DNA of 64,000 nt, from the NCBI GenBank assembly GCA_003024785.1, contig PUQB01000788.1:33693-97692 (forward strand), read 5' to 3'. Origin of the DNA: Selaginella tamariscina. Its lineage: Eukaryota > Streptophyta > Lycopodiopsida > Selaginellales > Selaginellaceae. The position numbers and the translations under genes are program-made. Shown piece by piece: positions 13,290-23,735 of this stretch (the stretch's first letter is position 1; every line of letters starts with the position of its first letter). The notes beneath the pieces are model-generated. The model had not been told where the DNA came from, did no database searches, and worked only from the letters and a program-made list of their open reading frames with translations.

Positions 13290-13523
13290 TAAAAAAGATA
13301 AGTTAAATTACAATTGAGTTAAAGGTTAAATTAAAAGTTAAGGGTCTAATTTAAGATAAAGATAAATTCATCATTGTTAAGGATAAGGATTATTAAATAA
13401 TTAGACCATGAATAAAATTTTCAAGTTAAAGATAATAATTAAGCTAAGGGTTTAACTTAAAAATAAATTCATTAAATTAAAAATAATAACTCAGTTAAGA
13501 GTTAACAGCACTAACAACTACTA
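13290..13523 (+). repeat. TTAAG-rich tandem tract, left flank of giant element copy 1
   Basis: Degenerate ~50 bp units around 'ttaaggataataattgagttaaggatttaacttaaa' continue on the other side of copy 1 in the spacer 28,456-29,355. This suggests copy 1 inserted into one continuous tandem tract. Confidence 0.6.
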
Positions 13524-13549
13524 TGCAAGTTGTAACTAAAATGGGCATG
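13524..13549 (+). repeat. terminal inverted repeat, outer end of copy 1
   Basis: The 26-bp end begins TGCAAGTTG and ends in TAAAATGGGCATG. It is identical to the inverse of the outer end of copy 2 (43,160-43,185). The next ~170 bp are also shared with copy 2 and contain several GAATATTC-type palindromes. Confidence 0.8.
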
Positions 13550-14027
13550 GCTATAGTCCCATTTCCTAATAATTAGCAATTTTAGCTATTTAATTAGCAT
13601 TTTCTAATATTAAAGGAATATTCTTTAGAATATATGTTTGAAAAGAGAATATTCTTTAGAATATTCTATTTTGTATTCTACCCTTTAATAAATTATAGCA
13701 TTCATTGAACAAAAATTAATAACATTAAAAAGTAGAATGTATTAAATTATATAATATATTGCCTAATATAACAATTAAGGAAGAGCATAAGAGGTACATT
13801 ATATAAATATTGATGTTGTTATTAAAATATTAATATTTAAATATAACATTATTAATTAAAAATTTGTAGTAGTAATAATATATATATAAATCCTATAATA
13901 ATATAGTCAATCTTCCATATCATTTTTTAAATTTATATAGTTAAGTATACAATTTGGTACTATTATTAAAGAGTTTATAATAATTATGAATATTAAATAT
14001 ATGATATTTTATAATTTTGTAATTGCT

Positions 14028-17000
14028 TTAAGCTTCAGAAAACATACATTCCCTTGCAGTTTTGTTAATCGTGACTTTATCAACGCTTCTTGACATCCAC
14101 CCATATCGAATGGATTTAACATTTATAAAACATGCTGGGTCTTTTTGATTGGGAGACCATGTTTTCTCTAGGCATCCATTATATCTTTCGCTCTCCTTCT
14201 CGTGTCGCCTTTTTTGTGGTTTGAACCATGCAACCTTAACAATACTATTTTTTGTGATTACTTCAGGTGTGTCGATAATTTGACCCATCCAAATAGGCTG
14301 ATTATATGACGCATCTGGAGTAATGAGAACCATCATTAGTTTTTGAAGATCCTTGCAGCAATCAAAGTATGCTTTAGGTTTTTGGTTCCTTTGTCCAACA
14401 AAGTGTGGGGTTTGCACTTCCACATCACTACTGGCTTCTATGTCGTCTGTGCTCAGTGATGTCATTTCAATCTCCTCTCGCCACCTTGTTTTAGGCCAGA
14501 AAGGGTGTTGCAATTCTGTACTTGTGACAGTAGGCCCTTCCAACTCTCGAACAACAGTCTCCCAATAGTTGACCACATGCTTATATAGTTCTGAGTAACC
14601 AGTTGCCTTATCAGAATTCTTTGGCATCGATTTTTGAACCCATGCCACATATTTTTTGATGCCATCAATAATAACCTCTTGTTCCTTGAGCTGGGCACTC
14701 AATGGAATAGGGTCTGGTTGTCCTTCTGGGAGAAGTGGCTTTCCATCCTCTCCACTTTTGAAGAGCATTAAGCCCTCTTTCGGTAACCACTCCTGCTCTG
14801 ATGGCCGTAACTTGTACTGCATAATAGGTATACCATCTCGTATGGAGAAAAAGAATTGTAGCGGCACAAGGTGACCAACTAAAGAATCACTCCCTTCTTT
14901 TATATACTCCTTGAGAAATTTTTTGAAGTCTGGCACCTCAGTCACAAGCAAAGCACAACTTTTTTTGGAGATGCAATTTTCAAAAAGATTCATCATATGC
15001 GGTAAGGTAAGTGCACTTGTCCTTTTTGTAGAGTTGGAGACCTTGCTGAAGAACGCATCAATATCTTCATGAGTGTGACCAACCATAAGGAAACTGAGCG
15101 TGATTGTTTCAAACACACCTTTGGCAACAAGCATTGACAAGTATGCTAGCACATATCTAGAAAATAAAAGTAAGTATGAGCTTGAGAAACCCTTAAGTAA
15201 AATGATTTACCTATTTTTGTTCTCGCCTGCACAATTATCCATCTGTAAAAGCAAATGACGAGGAAGCTTATTTGATGTTGAGGACACATGTACACTATTT
15301 GAGCTAGATCCCTCCACTGAACCTGAACTCTCAACAGGGCCATCTGTTTTTTGTGCAGGTTGCTGACAATGCCTCTCATATTCCCAAGTAGCCTCAAGTG
15401 CAGACGTGTTCATGAGAGCATTATGTAAAGGTTGAAGGTGTTGTTTCTTCACTTTGAGATCACTGATAGGACTTGTCTGTGAGTGGGCTTCAAGGTTTCT
15501 GAAACACATGGCTAACGACCCAATAGTGAAATTGGAGTCGCTAGACCAATGTGGAAGTGAAAAGTGTCCATATGACTCACAACCGTGTCCATGTGTTAGC
15601 ACACCTGTCAATGAAATCGGAAGTTTCATGACATTTCCAAGGCACTTTGGTGTTGCAAAGAGCTTTGGAATGCTGGTCTTTGAATGATCCATCTTGTCAT
15701 GGATCAAGCACAGGTACTCTGATGGGCGTGACACAGAAAGCATGCGGTGTGCATAGTACTGAGACCGGCAAGTTTGTTGTGCAATCATGTGGGCCTCCAT
15801 CTTCCTTTGAATGGTAGTGATCTCCACCAAGGTTTTTGCACAAGCCTCTGCAGCCTTCAATGATGTACAAGTGTCACACTTAGAAAAGCTAGAGTGTTTT
15901 GCAATCTCCACATCCTTAAAATGAGTATTCCATATGTTGTTGAAGGTACCAGTGCAGATTGCTTGGAGCCCCATCAAACTGAGGCACTTGTTCACATGTT
16001 CACACAGTTTCAATTGAGTGTAGATTGAAGGTAAAACCTTGAGATTTTCCCTGACCCCTGCATTTGTGGTTCGGCATTTGTGAGGCATCCTGTCTGCATT
16101 TGCTTCCACAAAAGCCTTGAGTATCTCTATGGCTGCCATGATGTGAGAGCGGGTTTTGACCAAGCAGTGTTCCCATGAACTGAGGTTCGCGCTCCATCTA
16201 GCCACTCATCCCTCCGACGGTAGAACGTGGTCTTTGGGATCCCGTATATACTGTACCAAGCTTTGAAGCAGATGGCCACCTTATTAAATACCATGGATGT
16301 ACTCTGATAACCTGTGTCCGAGGCCATTCCATCAATACACCCAGTTAGTGCAGCATATACAAACTCATGCCTTTGCTTTTGGGTGAGCATACGAAAGACA
16401 TGTCTACATTGGGTAATTTCATTCCGGTCTGCCATCTGACAACACTTCTTCTTGCAACAGTCAATCGTGGAAATGCTCGTAACACTTTCGGAAGATGTAG
16501 GATCCATCTTTACCCTCTTGCTGAAACTTGCAGGGGAAGATCTACAACCCATGAATCGCCTTTTTCTTACAATAGGACCAATGCAAGGAACCTCTTCAAA
16601 TATGAGTTGTTCTTCCGGGTTGTTATTATTGAAATCCAACCCAGAATATGTTGAACCATCTTGCCGTCTTAATTCAGATGTTCGCCACCTCACGAGGGAT
16701 CCAGGATACAATGTGCCATTAGGTGAAACCTCTGTCACAACTACACCCACGAAGTCGGACCCTAGTTTCTCTTCTGACACTGCTTCCATTGGATTTATAG
16801 CTGTGATGATGCCTCTTCCGACTTCAATCTCACGAAGAAAGAGAATCACCTCATCCATCACAGCAGGCAAGCCATCATCTGGTAAACTCGTGCTACTATT
16901 TGTTTGTGACTCTGCATATTTTGTGTCAGCCTTGACTTCATCCAAATTCCACAATACAGGAGAACCCTCCTCAAATTCCATTCCCAGAACCTCAACATGC

Positions 17001-17152
17001 TTGTAAATGGTGTTCACCCATACGTACACACAAGATCCTTGGGAAATATTGTGACATGATGCATTATTATCTCGAACTTCCACAGTTCCAGTGCCAACTA
17101 TCTCGTTGTTCCGAAGAAGACATACTTTATCTCCAGTATTAAACATATTGTC
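14028..17152 (-). CDS. gene A, copy 1: Tnp1-like/DUF7869-type transposase-like protein
   Basis: Two coding exons: 17,152-15,211, then a 54-bp intron 15,210-15,157 (donor GTAAAT, acceptor TTCTAG), then 15,156-14,028. The ATG is at 17,146, just after the acceptor of a long 5'-UTR intron. The consensus product is about 1,020 residues. Residues ~3-75 and ~90-165 are two tandem Tnp1/En-Spm-like modules (V-L..NEIVGTGTVE..; V-LF..EVGRGII..LG..GVVV). A Cys-rich IDCCKKKCC segment lies near 230, followed by FYRRRDEWLDGARTSVHGN. An RNase-H-fold DUF7869-type nuclease follows, with candidate acidic residues in LIHDKMDHSK (~482), LLQMDNCAGENKN (~635) and MVGHTHEDID (~670). The C-terminus is beta-rich (~930-1,000). 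It is the probable transposase. This is the best-preserved copy: I find one private 1-bp deletion near 16,166, where copies 2 and 3 have an extra base. Confidence 0.8.
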
Positions 17153-18446
17153 CTGCACATAAATAATTGTATTTATGATATCTGTTTATGCAATATTTTT
17201 AAGAAATCTGAATTACGGTTACTTAATAATATGCATATGCAATAATACATAATTATGTTTAGAGATAATATCTCATGTTTGATTAATACAACTGATGGGC
17301 GGGATTAATCCCGCCCACGAATCCCTCCGACGAGGAACGGTCGGCGGGATTAATCCCGCCGCCGACTCAACCCCTTCGGAGAGAGTCGGCGGGATTAATC
17401 CCGCCTTGGACTCCCTCCGACAAGGAAGAGCCGGCGGGATTAATCCCGCCGCCTCTTCCTCTCGGGGGAGTCCGGCGGGATTAATCCCGCCGACTCTCTC
17501 CGACGAGGAAGGGAGTCCGGCGGGATTAATCCCGCCGCCGACTCCCTTCGGAGAGAGTCGGCGGGATTAATCCCGCCGGACTCCCTCCGACAAGGAAGAG
17601 CCGGCGGGATTAATCCCGCCGCCTCTTCCTCCTCGGGAGAGTCGGCGGGATTAATCCCGCCGACTCTCCGACAAGGAAGAGCCGGCGGGATTAATCCCGC
17701 CGACTTCTCCTCGGGGAGTCCGGCGGGATTAATCCCGCCGACTCTCTCGACGAGGAAGGGAGTCCGGCGGGATTAATCCCGCCGACTCATCCTCGCCGGA
17801 GAGAGTCGGCGGGATTAATCCCGCCGGACTCCCTTCCTCGTCGGAGGAAGAGGCGGCGGGATTAATCCCGCCGGCTCTTCCTTGTCGGAGGGAGTCCAAG
17901 GCGGGATTAATCCCGCCCACAATTCTTACGACGGGGAATGGGTGGCGGGATTAAACCCGCACATAACTCTCTCCAAAACTATGATTTCAAAGAGATCTCG
18001 GGATAAATCCTGTCCCCAAATCTTTAAAACAGGAAGTGGTGGCGAGATTAATCCCGCCACCCCTTCCCTGCCTCCTAAAATGGTTGGCGGGATTAATCCC
18101 GCCGACAACTCTTTCTAATAAATTCTGGTAACTCTTCATCAGTTGAGAAGGTTATCGACGGGATTAATCCCGCCACTCTTTTTCAGTGGCGGAGAAGCAT
18201 TGCCCGGGAGATGGTGGCGGGATTAATCCCGCCACTTCTTCAAAGAGGCGAAAAAGAAATGGCCGGATTAATCCCGCCGCCCGGTTAACCTAGAATATTA
18301 AGTTAAAAGGATATTTAAACGGATAAATCCCTAACGGAATATATTATAATCCTAATGCATTTCTAAACCCCTAAATTGTAATTTTAAGAGAGAATGTAAG
18401 AGAGTGAATCTTAATAAGTATTTTTAAATTTGTTTATAATACTTAC
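17153..18446 (-). other. gene A 5'-UTR intron, copy 1, holding palindrome array 1
   Basis: On the minus strand an exon ends ...CTGTTTACAA and is followed by a strong donor GTAAGTATT at 18,446. The matching acceptor TTTATGTGCAG lies at 17,153, six bases before the gene A ATG. The same pair is conserved in copy 2 (38,426 and 39,576) and copy 3 (62,201 for the acceptor). The predicted intron of ~1.3 kb is almost wholly made of the palindrome array. This is inferred from splice signals only. Confidence 0.6.
17298..18279. repeat. palindrome array 1, copy 1: ~21 x GGCGGGATTAATCCCGCC
   Basis: Units start at 17,298, 17,343, 17,388, 17,433, 17,474, 17,519, 17,560, 17,603, 17,644, 17,684, 17,722, 17,766, 17,808, 17,855 and 17,900, then more loosely to 18,279. 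Centre-to-centre distance is 38-47 bp, about four helical turns. The 18-bp core is a perfect palindrome and almost invariant in the tight part. The ~25-bp spacers are a different, looser family ('gactccctccgacgaggaagag' and its complement). This looks like a clustered protein-binding site array. Confidence 0.9.
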
Positions 18447-18640
18447 TTGTAAACAGCACTGAAGGCGCCGTGCTTTCCTATAAAGAATAGCACCCAATTT
18501 AATCTCGCTCCTGAGATGATCACTATGAAGAAAAAAGAAGATCTAAAGAGTGAAAAATACAGAAATGAAGAAACCCTTGCCGGAGAAAGAACCAGATCTG
18601 AATTTGAGTGGGAAATTAAATGCATTTTCAAATTTACATG
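18447..18640 (-). promoter_or_regulatory. gene A leader exon and promoter zone, copy 1
   Basis: A block around 18,450-18,640 is well conserved in all three copies (38,270-38,425; 60,180-60,350) within otherwise fast-changing DNA. On the minus strand it ends in the donor GTAAGTATT. It is pyrimidine-rich ('cttctttttcttcatagtgatc'). A TATA-like 'agagtatatatgtcag' lies about 100 bp upstream on the minus strand. I interpret it as the 5' leader exon of gene A. The exact transcription start is unknown. Confidence 0.5.
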
Positions 18641-18829
18641 TCAGACCGACAATACATATGTCAGAAATTCAAATTTTTTAAAAAGAACAGAAAATAAAAT
18701 TTAAGATGAGTTGACACAAATATCCGACACTCTGACATATATACTCTCCAGTTCCAATGAGTATTTTAAAATTGCATTTAATGTTATTCAAGTGATTCAA
18801 GCTGTTTAATATTACGAAATTTTAGACTA

Positions 18830-19660
18830 TATTCTACATTCTTAGTATTCAAGTATATTTATATATATATATATATATATATAAATATATACTTATACAA
18901 TAAATAAATTGATATATTATTATGTATCATTTAAAATATATTCATAGTCTGTTTATTATTATTATTTTCTTAATTACTCGAGTATTTAGTTTTCATTTCC
19001 TAGTATCAATGGGATATTCTTTAATATTTTATTAATATTTGAAGAATATTCTAATATTAAACCTGATTATCATAATTAAATTAGTCTTGTTCTTAATTAT
19101 TGCAGTAATTATTCTACATTTGTATATATTAATGGGATTTTCTCAATTAATTTGTTATTATTTCAAGAATATTCATGTGTTAAACCTTATTATCAATATT
19201 AAATTAATACACACTATGAACATATTTTAAATTATACATAATAATACATCATTTTATCTAATATATAGTCATATATAGTTTAATAATATATATATTAATA
19301 TCATTTCCTTAATTACTTGAGTAATTAATCTTCTTTATATTAATGGGATATTCTTTATTATTTTCTTATTATTCCAAGAATATTCCAATATTAAACATGA
19401 TTATGATAATTAATTTAGTTAATTATTTGAGTACTTAATTTACATTTGTATATATTAATGGGATTTTCTCAATTAATTTCTTATTATTTCAAGAATATTT
19501 CAATGTTAAACCTTTTTATCAATATTAAATTAATATATATTATTAAAACTATATATGGCTATATATTAGATAAAATCATATATTATTATGTATAATTTAA
19601 AATATGTTCCTAGTGTGTTTATTAATTTTATTTTCTTAATTATTCGATGTTTGTTTTGCA
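18830..19660. repeat. AT-rich tandem repeats of the central region, copy 1
   Basis: Several diverged units are built from 'aagaatattc', 'attatcaatattaaattaatatat', 'attaaaactatatatggctatatatta' and 'attattatgtataatttaaaatatgttc'. Very low GC and an easily melted character stand out. Equivalent tracts lie at 37,560-38,060 (copy 2) and 59,160-59,960 (copy 3). Confidence 0.75.
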
Positions 19661-19879
19661 CACATATATAAACACAATCATAAATTTACACACGCATTAC
19701 AAGAACTTACAAAAACACATATGCACACACATGCACAACCCTAAACCAAACTGAAGAAATAGTTGCTTCTTTATTGAAAACATCATGTTCAACGCATGTA
19801 TGATATATGTACTCAATCTGGTGATGTATGTAACACATTGAATTTACATGTGTAATATTTATATTAAGCTTGTTGGGAG

Positions 19880-20410
19880 CAAACCCTAAACCCTAAACCC
19901 TAAACCCTAATATGTAACACAATGAATTTACTCATGTAATATGTATGTATGTCTGTGTGTATACACGTGTGCATGTATATATGTGTACTCTGTATGTATA
20001 TATGTGTACTCTGTATGTATATATGTGTACTTTCTGTCTTCTCTCATACATACACACCATGCATGATCCATGTTAATATGTACTGTCTCTCTTCTCTCAA
20101 ACATACACACCATGCATGATCTATAATATGTACTCGGTCTCTCTAATATTATGTACTAATATGTATGTATGTCTGTGTGTATAATACACACCATGCATGA
20201 TCCATTAATATGTACTGTCTCTCTTCTCTCATATACTATGTATGTATATCTGTGTATAATATGTGTAAGTATATATGTGTACTAATATATGCAATGTGTA
20301 CAAAAATAATTTTTCAACACTCTCTCTTCTCTCATACATACACACCATGCATGATCCATCCTAAATCCAAAACCCTAAACCCTAAACCCTAAACCCATGT
20401 AATATGTGTG
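19880..20410. repeat. telomere-like repeats and CATGCATG minisatellite, copy 1
   Basis: Four AAACCCT units at 19,881-19,910 and about three more near 20,369-20,394 are plant-telomere-type repeats. Between them are ~55-bp units containing 'tctcatacatacacaccatgcatgatcc' (CATGCATG resembles the plant RY element), 'tgtactgtctctcttctc' and 'taatatgtatgtatgtctgtgtgtata'. Copy 2 (36,740-37,390) and copy 3 (58,290-59,000) have the same units. Confidence 0.8.
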
Positions 20411-20600
20411 TATGTCTGTGTGTATACACGTGTGTATGTATATATTATGTGTATTAATATATGCAATGTGTATGTATGTATTGTACACATGAAACTTTAA
20501 CACTCTCATGGACACACACATGTTAAATCCCTGCATGATTTATATTTTTGAGGTGTATGTGATACACCCACGCACACGCACGCGCTAATAATATAATGAA

Positions 20601-20776
20601 AGAATATTCGTTTAGGGCGAATCTATATTTTATTCTTTTTAGGGTTTAAGTATATTCTCAGAAGGAATATTCTATTAGGGTTGATATATATATTTAATTC
20701 CTTTAGGGTTTAGGTATATTCTTAGGGTTTCAAGAGGCGGCGGCTGTGAAATCGGCGGCGGCGGCTGTCCACACAG
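20601..20776 (+). promoter_or_regulatory. gene B promoter and leader exon, copy 1
   Basis: Two repeats of 'tttagggtttaagtatattct..gaatattct' (telo-box AAACCCTA in inverse, plus GAATATTC) precede a GC-rich leader 'gaggcggcggctgtgaaat'. The leader ends ACACAG at 20,776, followed by the donor GTGAGATC. The block recurs in copy 2 (about 36,450-36,610) and copy 3 (about 57,930-58,110). Telo-boxes are known promoter elements of plant growth and translation genes. The role as gene B promoter is inferred. Confidence 0.5.
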
Positions 20777-20784
20777 GTGAGATC

Positions 20785-20785
<1 letters not shown>

Positions 20786-20815
<30 letters not shown>

Positions 20816-21059
20816 ATATGTATAGGAGTGTGCGTATAATTTTATTTATTAGTTTTATCTCTCGCACACACACGCACACTCCTGTGTATGTATATGTGTT
20901 GTGGGTGTGTGTTTGTTTATCTGTATGATTTTATTTGTTTCGCTCACACACGCATACACACGATATACATATACACATATATATATATATACCTATATAC
21001 ATATATACATACATATATTATGTGTACCAGTATCTGTAAATTTTTTTTATTGATCTTGC

Positions 21060-21125
<66 letters not shown>

Positions 21126-21790
21126 GTGTACCAGTATCTGTAAATTTTTTTTTATTGATCTATATATCTATATACACACATATATATATGTGTGTGTTTT
21201 CTGTATAATTTTATTTATTTATTAGTTTTATCTCTCACACACACACGCACACTCCTGTGTATGTATATGTGTGTGTGTGTGTGTGTTTGTTTATCTGTAT
21301 GATTTTATTTGTTTCGCTCACACACGCATACACACAATATACATATACACATATATATATACCTATATACATATATACATACATACAACACTAGTTTATA
21401 TATATGCTTATATATTCACAGACTCTCTCTATTTCTCTATAGATTATATATCTATATACACACATATATATGTGTGTGTTTATCTGTATAATTTTATTTA
21501 TTTATTAGTTTTATCTTTCGCACACACACGCACACTCCTGTGTATATATATATGTGTGTGTGTGTGTTTGTTTATCTGTATGATTTTATTTGTTTCGCTC
21601 ACACGCATACACACGATATACATATACACACATATATATACCTATGTACACACATATATTAGGTGTACCAGTACTGTATAATTTTATTTATTTATCTATC
21701 TCTTGCACACACACGTACACTCCTATACATACATACATACATACATATATATACACACACACATATATATATGTGTGTGTTTTTATCTTG
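20786..21790. repeat. CA/TG and TA microsatellite block, copy 1
   Basis: Long runs of (tg)n, (ca)n, (ta)n and 'tatgta' alternate in ~270-bp higher-order units that also contain 'ctgtatgattttatttgtttcgctcac' and 'gcacactcctgtgtatg'. Thr/His/Ile-rich open frames here are by-products of the repeats. It lies in the predicted first intron of gene B. Confidence 0.85.
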
Positions 21791-21805
21791 CTAAGCCCCT
21801 CGAGC

Positions 21806-23294
21806 GGCGGGATTAATCCCGCCGCTATATAGTTGGGGCCATGGCGGCGGGATTAATCCCGCCGCCGAGGCCCTTCAGGCATGGGTGAGCGGCGGGATTA
21901 ATCCCGCCGCCGAGGCCCTTCACGCAGGCTATGGGCGGCGGGATTAATCCCGCCGCTCTACGACAAACCGAAGAGCGGCGGGATTAATCCCGCCGCCCAT
22001 GGCCTGCGTGAGGGGCCTCGGCGGCGGGATTAATCCCGCCGCTCATCCATGCCCTGCGCGGAATGCGGCGGGATTTATCTCGCCGGCAATGGCCTGTGTG
22101 AAGGTTCTAATGGGCGGGATTAATCCCGCCGGATTCCGCGGGCATTTAGAAGGAATGGGCGGCGGGATTAATCCCGCCGCTCTTCGGTTTGTCGTAGAGC
22201 GGCGGGATTAATCCCGCCGCCCAGGGAATTCACGCAGGACATAAACGCCGGGATTAATCCGGCCCCACGCTCATGCCCTTCGCGGAGGGCGGCGGGATTA
22301 ATCCCGCCGTTCATGTCATGCGTGAATTCCCTGGGCGGCGGGATTAATCCCCCCACCCATCCCTGTTCAAAAATGCTGCAGCCAATATATATGTGTGAGC
22401 GTATGATTTACGAGAGGGCAGCGGGATTAGCCGCCGAACCTTCATTACCCGGTGGCGAGATTAATCTCCGAACCTTCATTATCCCATTGGTATGTTGAAT
22501 CAATCCCGCCTAACTCTGTCTGAGACGGAGAAGGTTTACAAAATACCAATGGAGGGAACCGAGAAGGGTGGTGGGATTAATTTCACCATCCCTTACATGG
22601 TGGGCGGAATTAATCCCGCCGTGTACGCATGCCCTGCGCGGAATCGGGCGGGATTTATCCCGCCGCCATTGGCCTGCCTGAAGGGCCTAGGCGGCGGGAT
22701 TAATCCCGCAAGATTTCGCACAGGGCCTGGGAGGCGGGATTCATCCCGCCGAACGCCAATGCCCTGTGCGAAATCGGCGGGATTTATCCGCCGCCATTGG
22801 CCTGCCTGAAGTGCCTAGGCGGCGGAATTAATCCCGCCCGATTCCGCGCAGGGAATTGGCGTCCGGAGGGATTAATCCCGCCGCATAGGGATCGAGTGAA
22901 GGCCCTGGGCGGCGGGATTAATCCCGCCGAGTCTTCAATGCCTGTTGGAGAAATGAATCTCGCCACCCTTCCCTTTTTCCTCCATTGGTGAGTTGGACCA
23001 ATCCCAAACGTTTCTGTCTAAGACGTAGAAGGTTTACAACATACCAATGGAGGGGACTGGAAGGGTGGCGAGATTCATTTAACCATTCATTACATGGTGG
23101 GCGAGATTAATCCCGCCTCCTTTCTGGAGTCACTGAAGGGGTGTGAGAAATAAATCCTGCCCAGTTCTCTCTGAGACCGAGAAGGGTGGCAAGATTAATT
23201 CCGCACTCCCGTTCAAGGCCTCCAGAAAGGTGGCGAGATTAATCCCGCCCACTCTTTCAGGAGGCATTGAAGGGGTGGCGAGATTAATCCCGCC
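21806..23294. repeat. palindrome array 2, copy 1: ~30 x GGCGGGATTAATCCCGCC
   Basis: The core is the same as in array 1, but the spacers are unrelated ('atggcctgcctgaagggcctag', 'atgccctgcgcggaatc'). Units at the 21.8-22.4 kb side are near-perfect. Towards gene B they decay to forms such as 'ggcgagattaatcccgcc' and spacing becomes irregular. Array and microsatellites together would form the first intron of gene B. Glycine/isoleucine/asparagine-proline open frames here are translations of the repeat, not genes. Confidence 0.9.
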
Positions 23295-23484
23295 GCACCT
23301 TCCATGTGAATATATATGTGTATTAGTATATATAAGTTGCATATCTCATTTTATTTACTTTTATCATCTTATCATAATATTTCGAGTAAAGCTAGGAAAC
23401 TATGTAAAACTGTCCAGAGCTCACATTTGTGGTGGTTCTAAAACGAAATGTTATCTTTCCTTTGAACTAGCACAAAGGTGAGCT

Positions 23485-23735
23485 CTGATCCGAGTATAAC
23501 AGATTTTATTTTAATTCTTACCCAGAATTTGACGACGACTCCATACTAATGACTCGATCTCCTTGTTTGATCAAATCGTCCTTCTGCAAAATAATACACT
23601 ATAAATATAAATTATATAAAACGCACACACACTTGTATAAATCCGAATATACAAAAATAATACACAGAGAGAAGTAGACGTAATTAACTGTCCGAAGCTC
23701 ACATATGGAAGGTGCGCCGCTACACATGTCTCACC
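23485..23735 (-). other. inverted segment carrying gene B exon (copy 1 only)
   Basis: In copies 2 and 3 the first coding exon of B (acceptor ttttgcag, ATGGAGTCGTCGTC, donor GTAAGAATT) lies on the same strand as the rest of B. In copy 1 the stretch from 'atccgagtataac' to 'ttaactgtccgaagctcac' is on the opposite strand. It is followed by two short filler pieces ('catatggaaggtgcg', 'ccgctacacatgtctcaccat') that match non-adjacent places of copy 2 (about 34,505 and 35,585). The intron and acceptor before the second coding exon are missing. GAGCTC/AGCTCAC sequences lie at both junctions. Confidence 0.7.

Noticed and set aside
14353-16654. Plus-strand open frames across gene A of copy 1
   Set aside because: Antisense shadows of the minus-strand coding exons, which carry the recognisable domains.
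17295-18118. Open frames with GGINPA / AGLIPP repeats (also near 21.8-23 kb, 35 kb, 39 kb, 61 kb) as repeat proteins
   Set aside because: They are translations of the palindromic DNA repeat, occur on both strands and all arrays, and lack conserved starts or ends between copies.
19881-19910. True telomere or chromosome end
   Set aside because: Only a few units, internal to a transposable element and present in each copy.
20746-21832. Thr/His/Ile/Cys-rich proteins in microsatellite DNA (also 35.6-36.4 kb and 57.0-57.9 kb)
   Set aside because: By-products of (ca)n, (tg)n and (ta)n repeats; not conserved in frame between copies.
17298-23294. CRISPR array (short palindromic repeats with regular ~25-bp spacers)
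   Set aside because: Plant nuclear context, spacers are repeats of one another, cores are full palindromes, and there are no cas genes.
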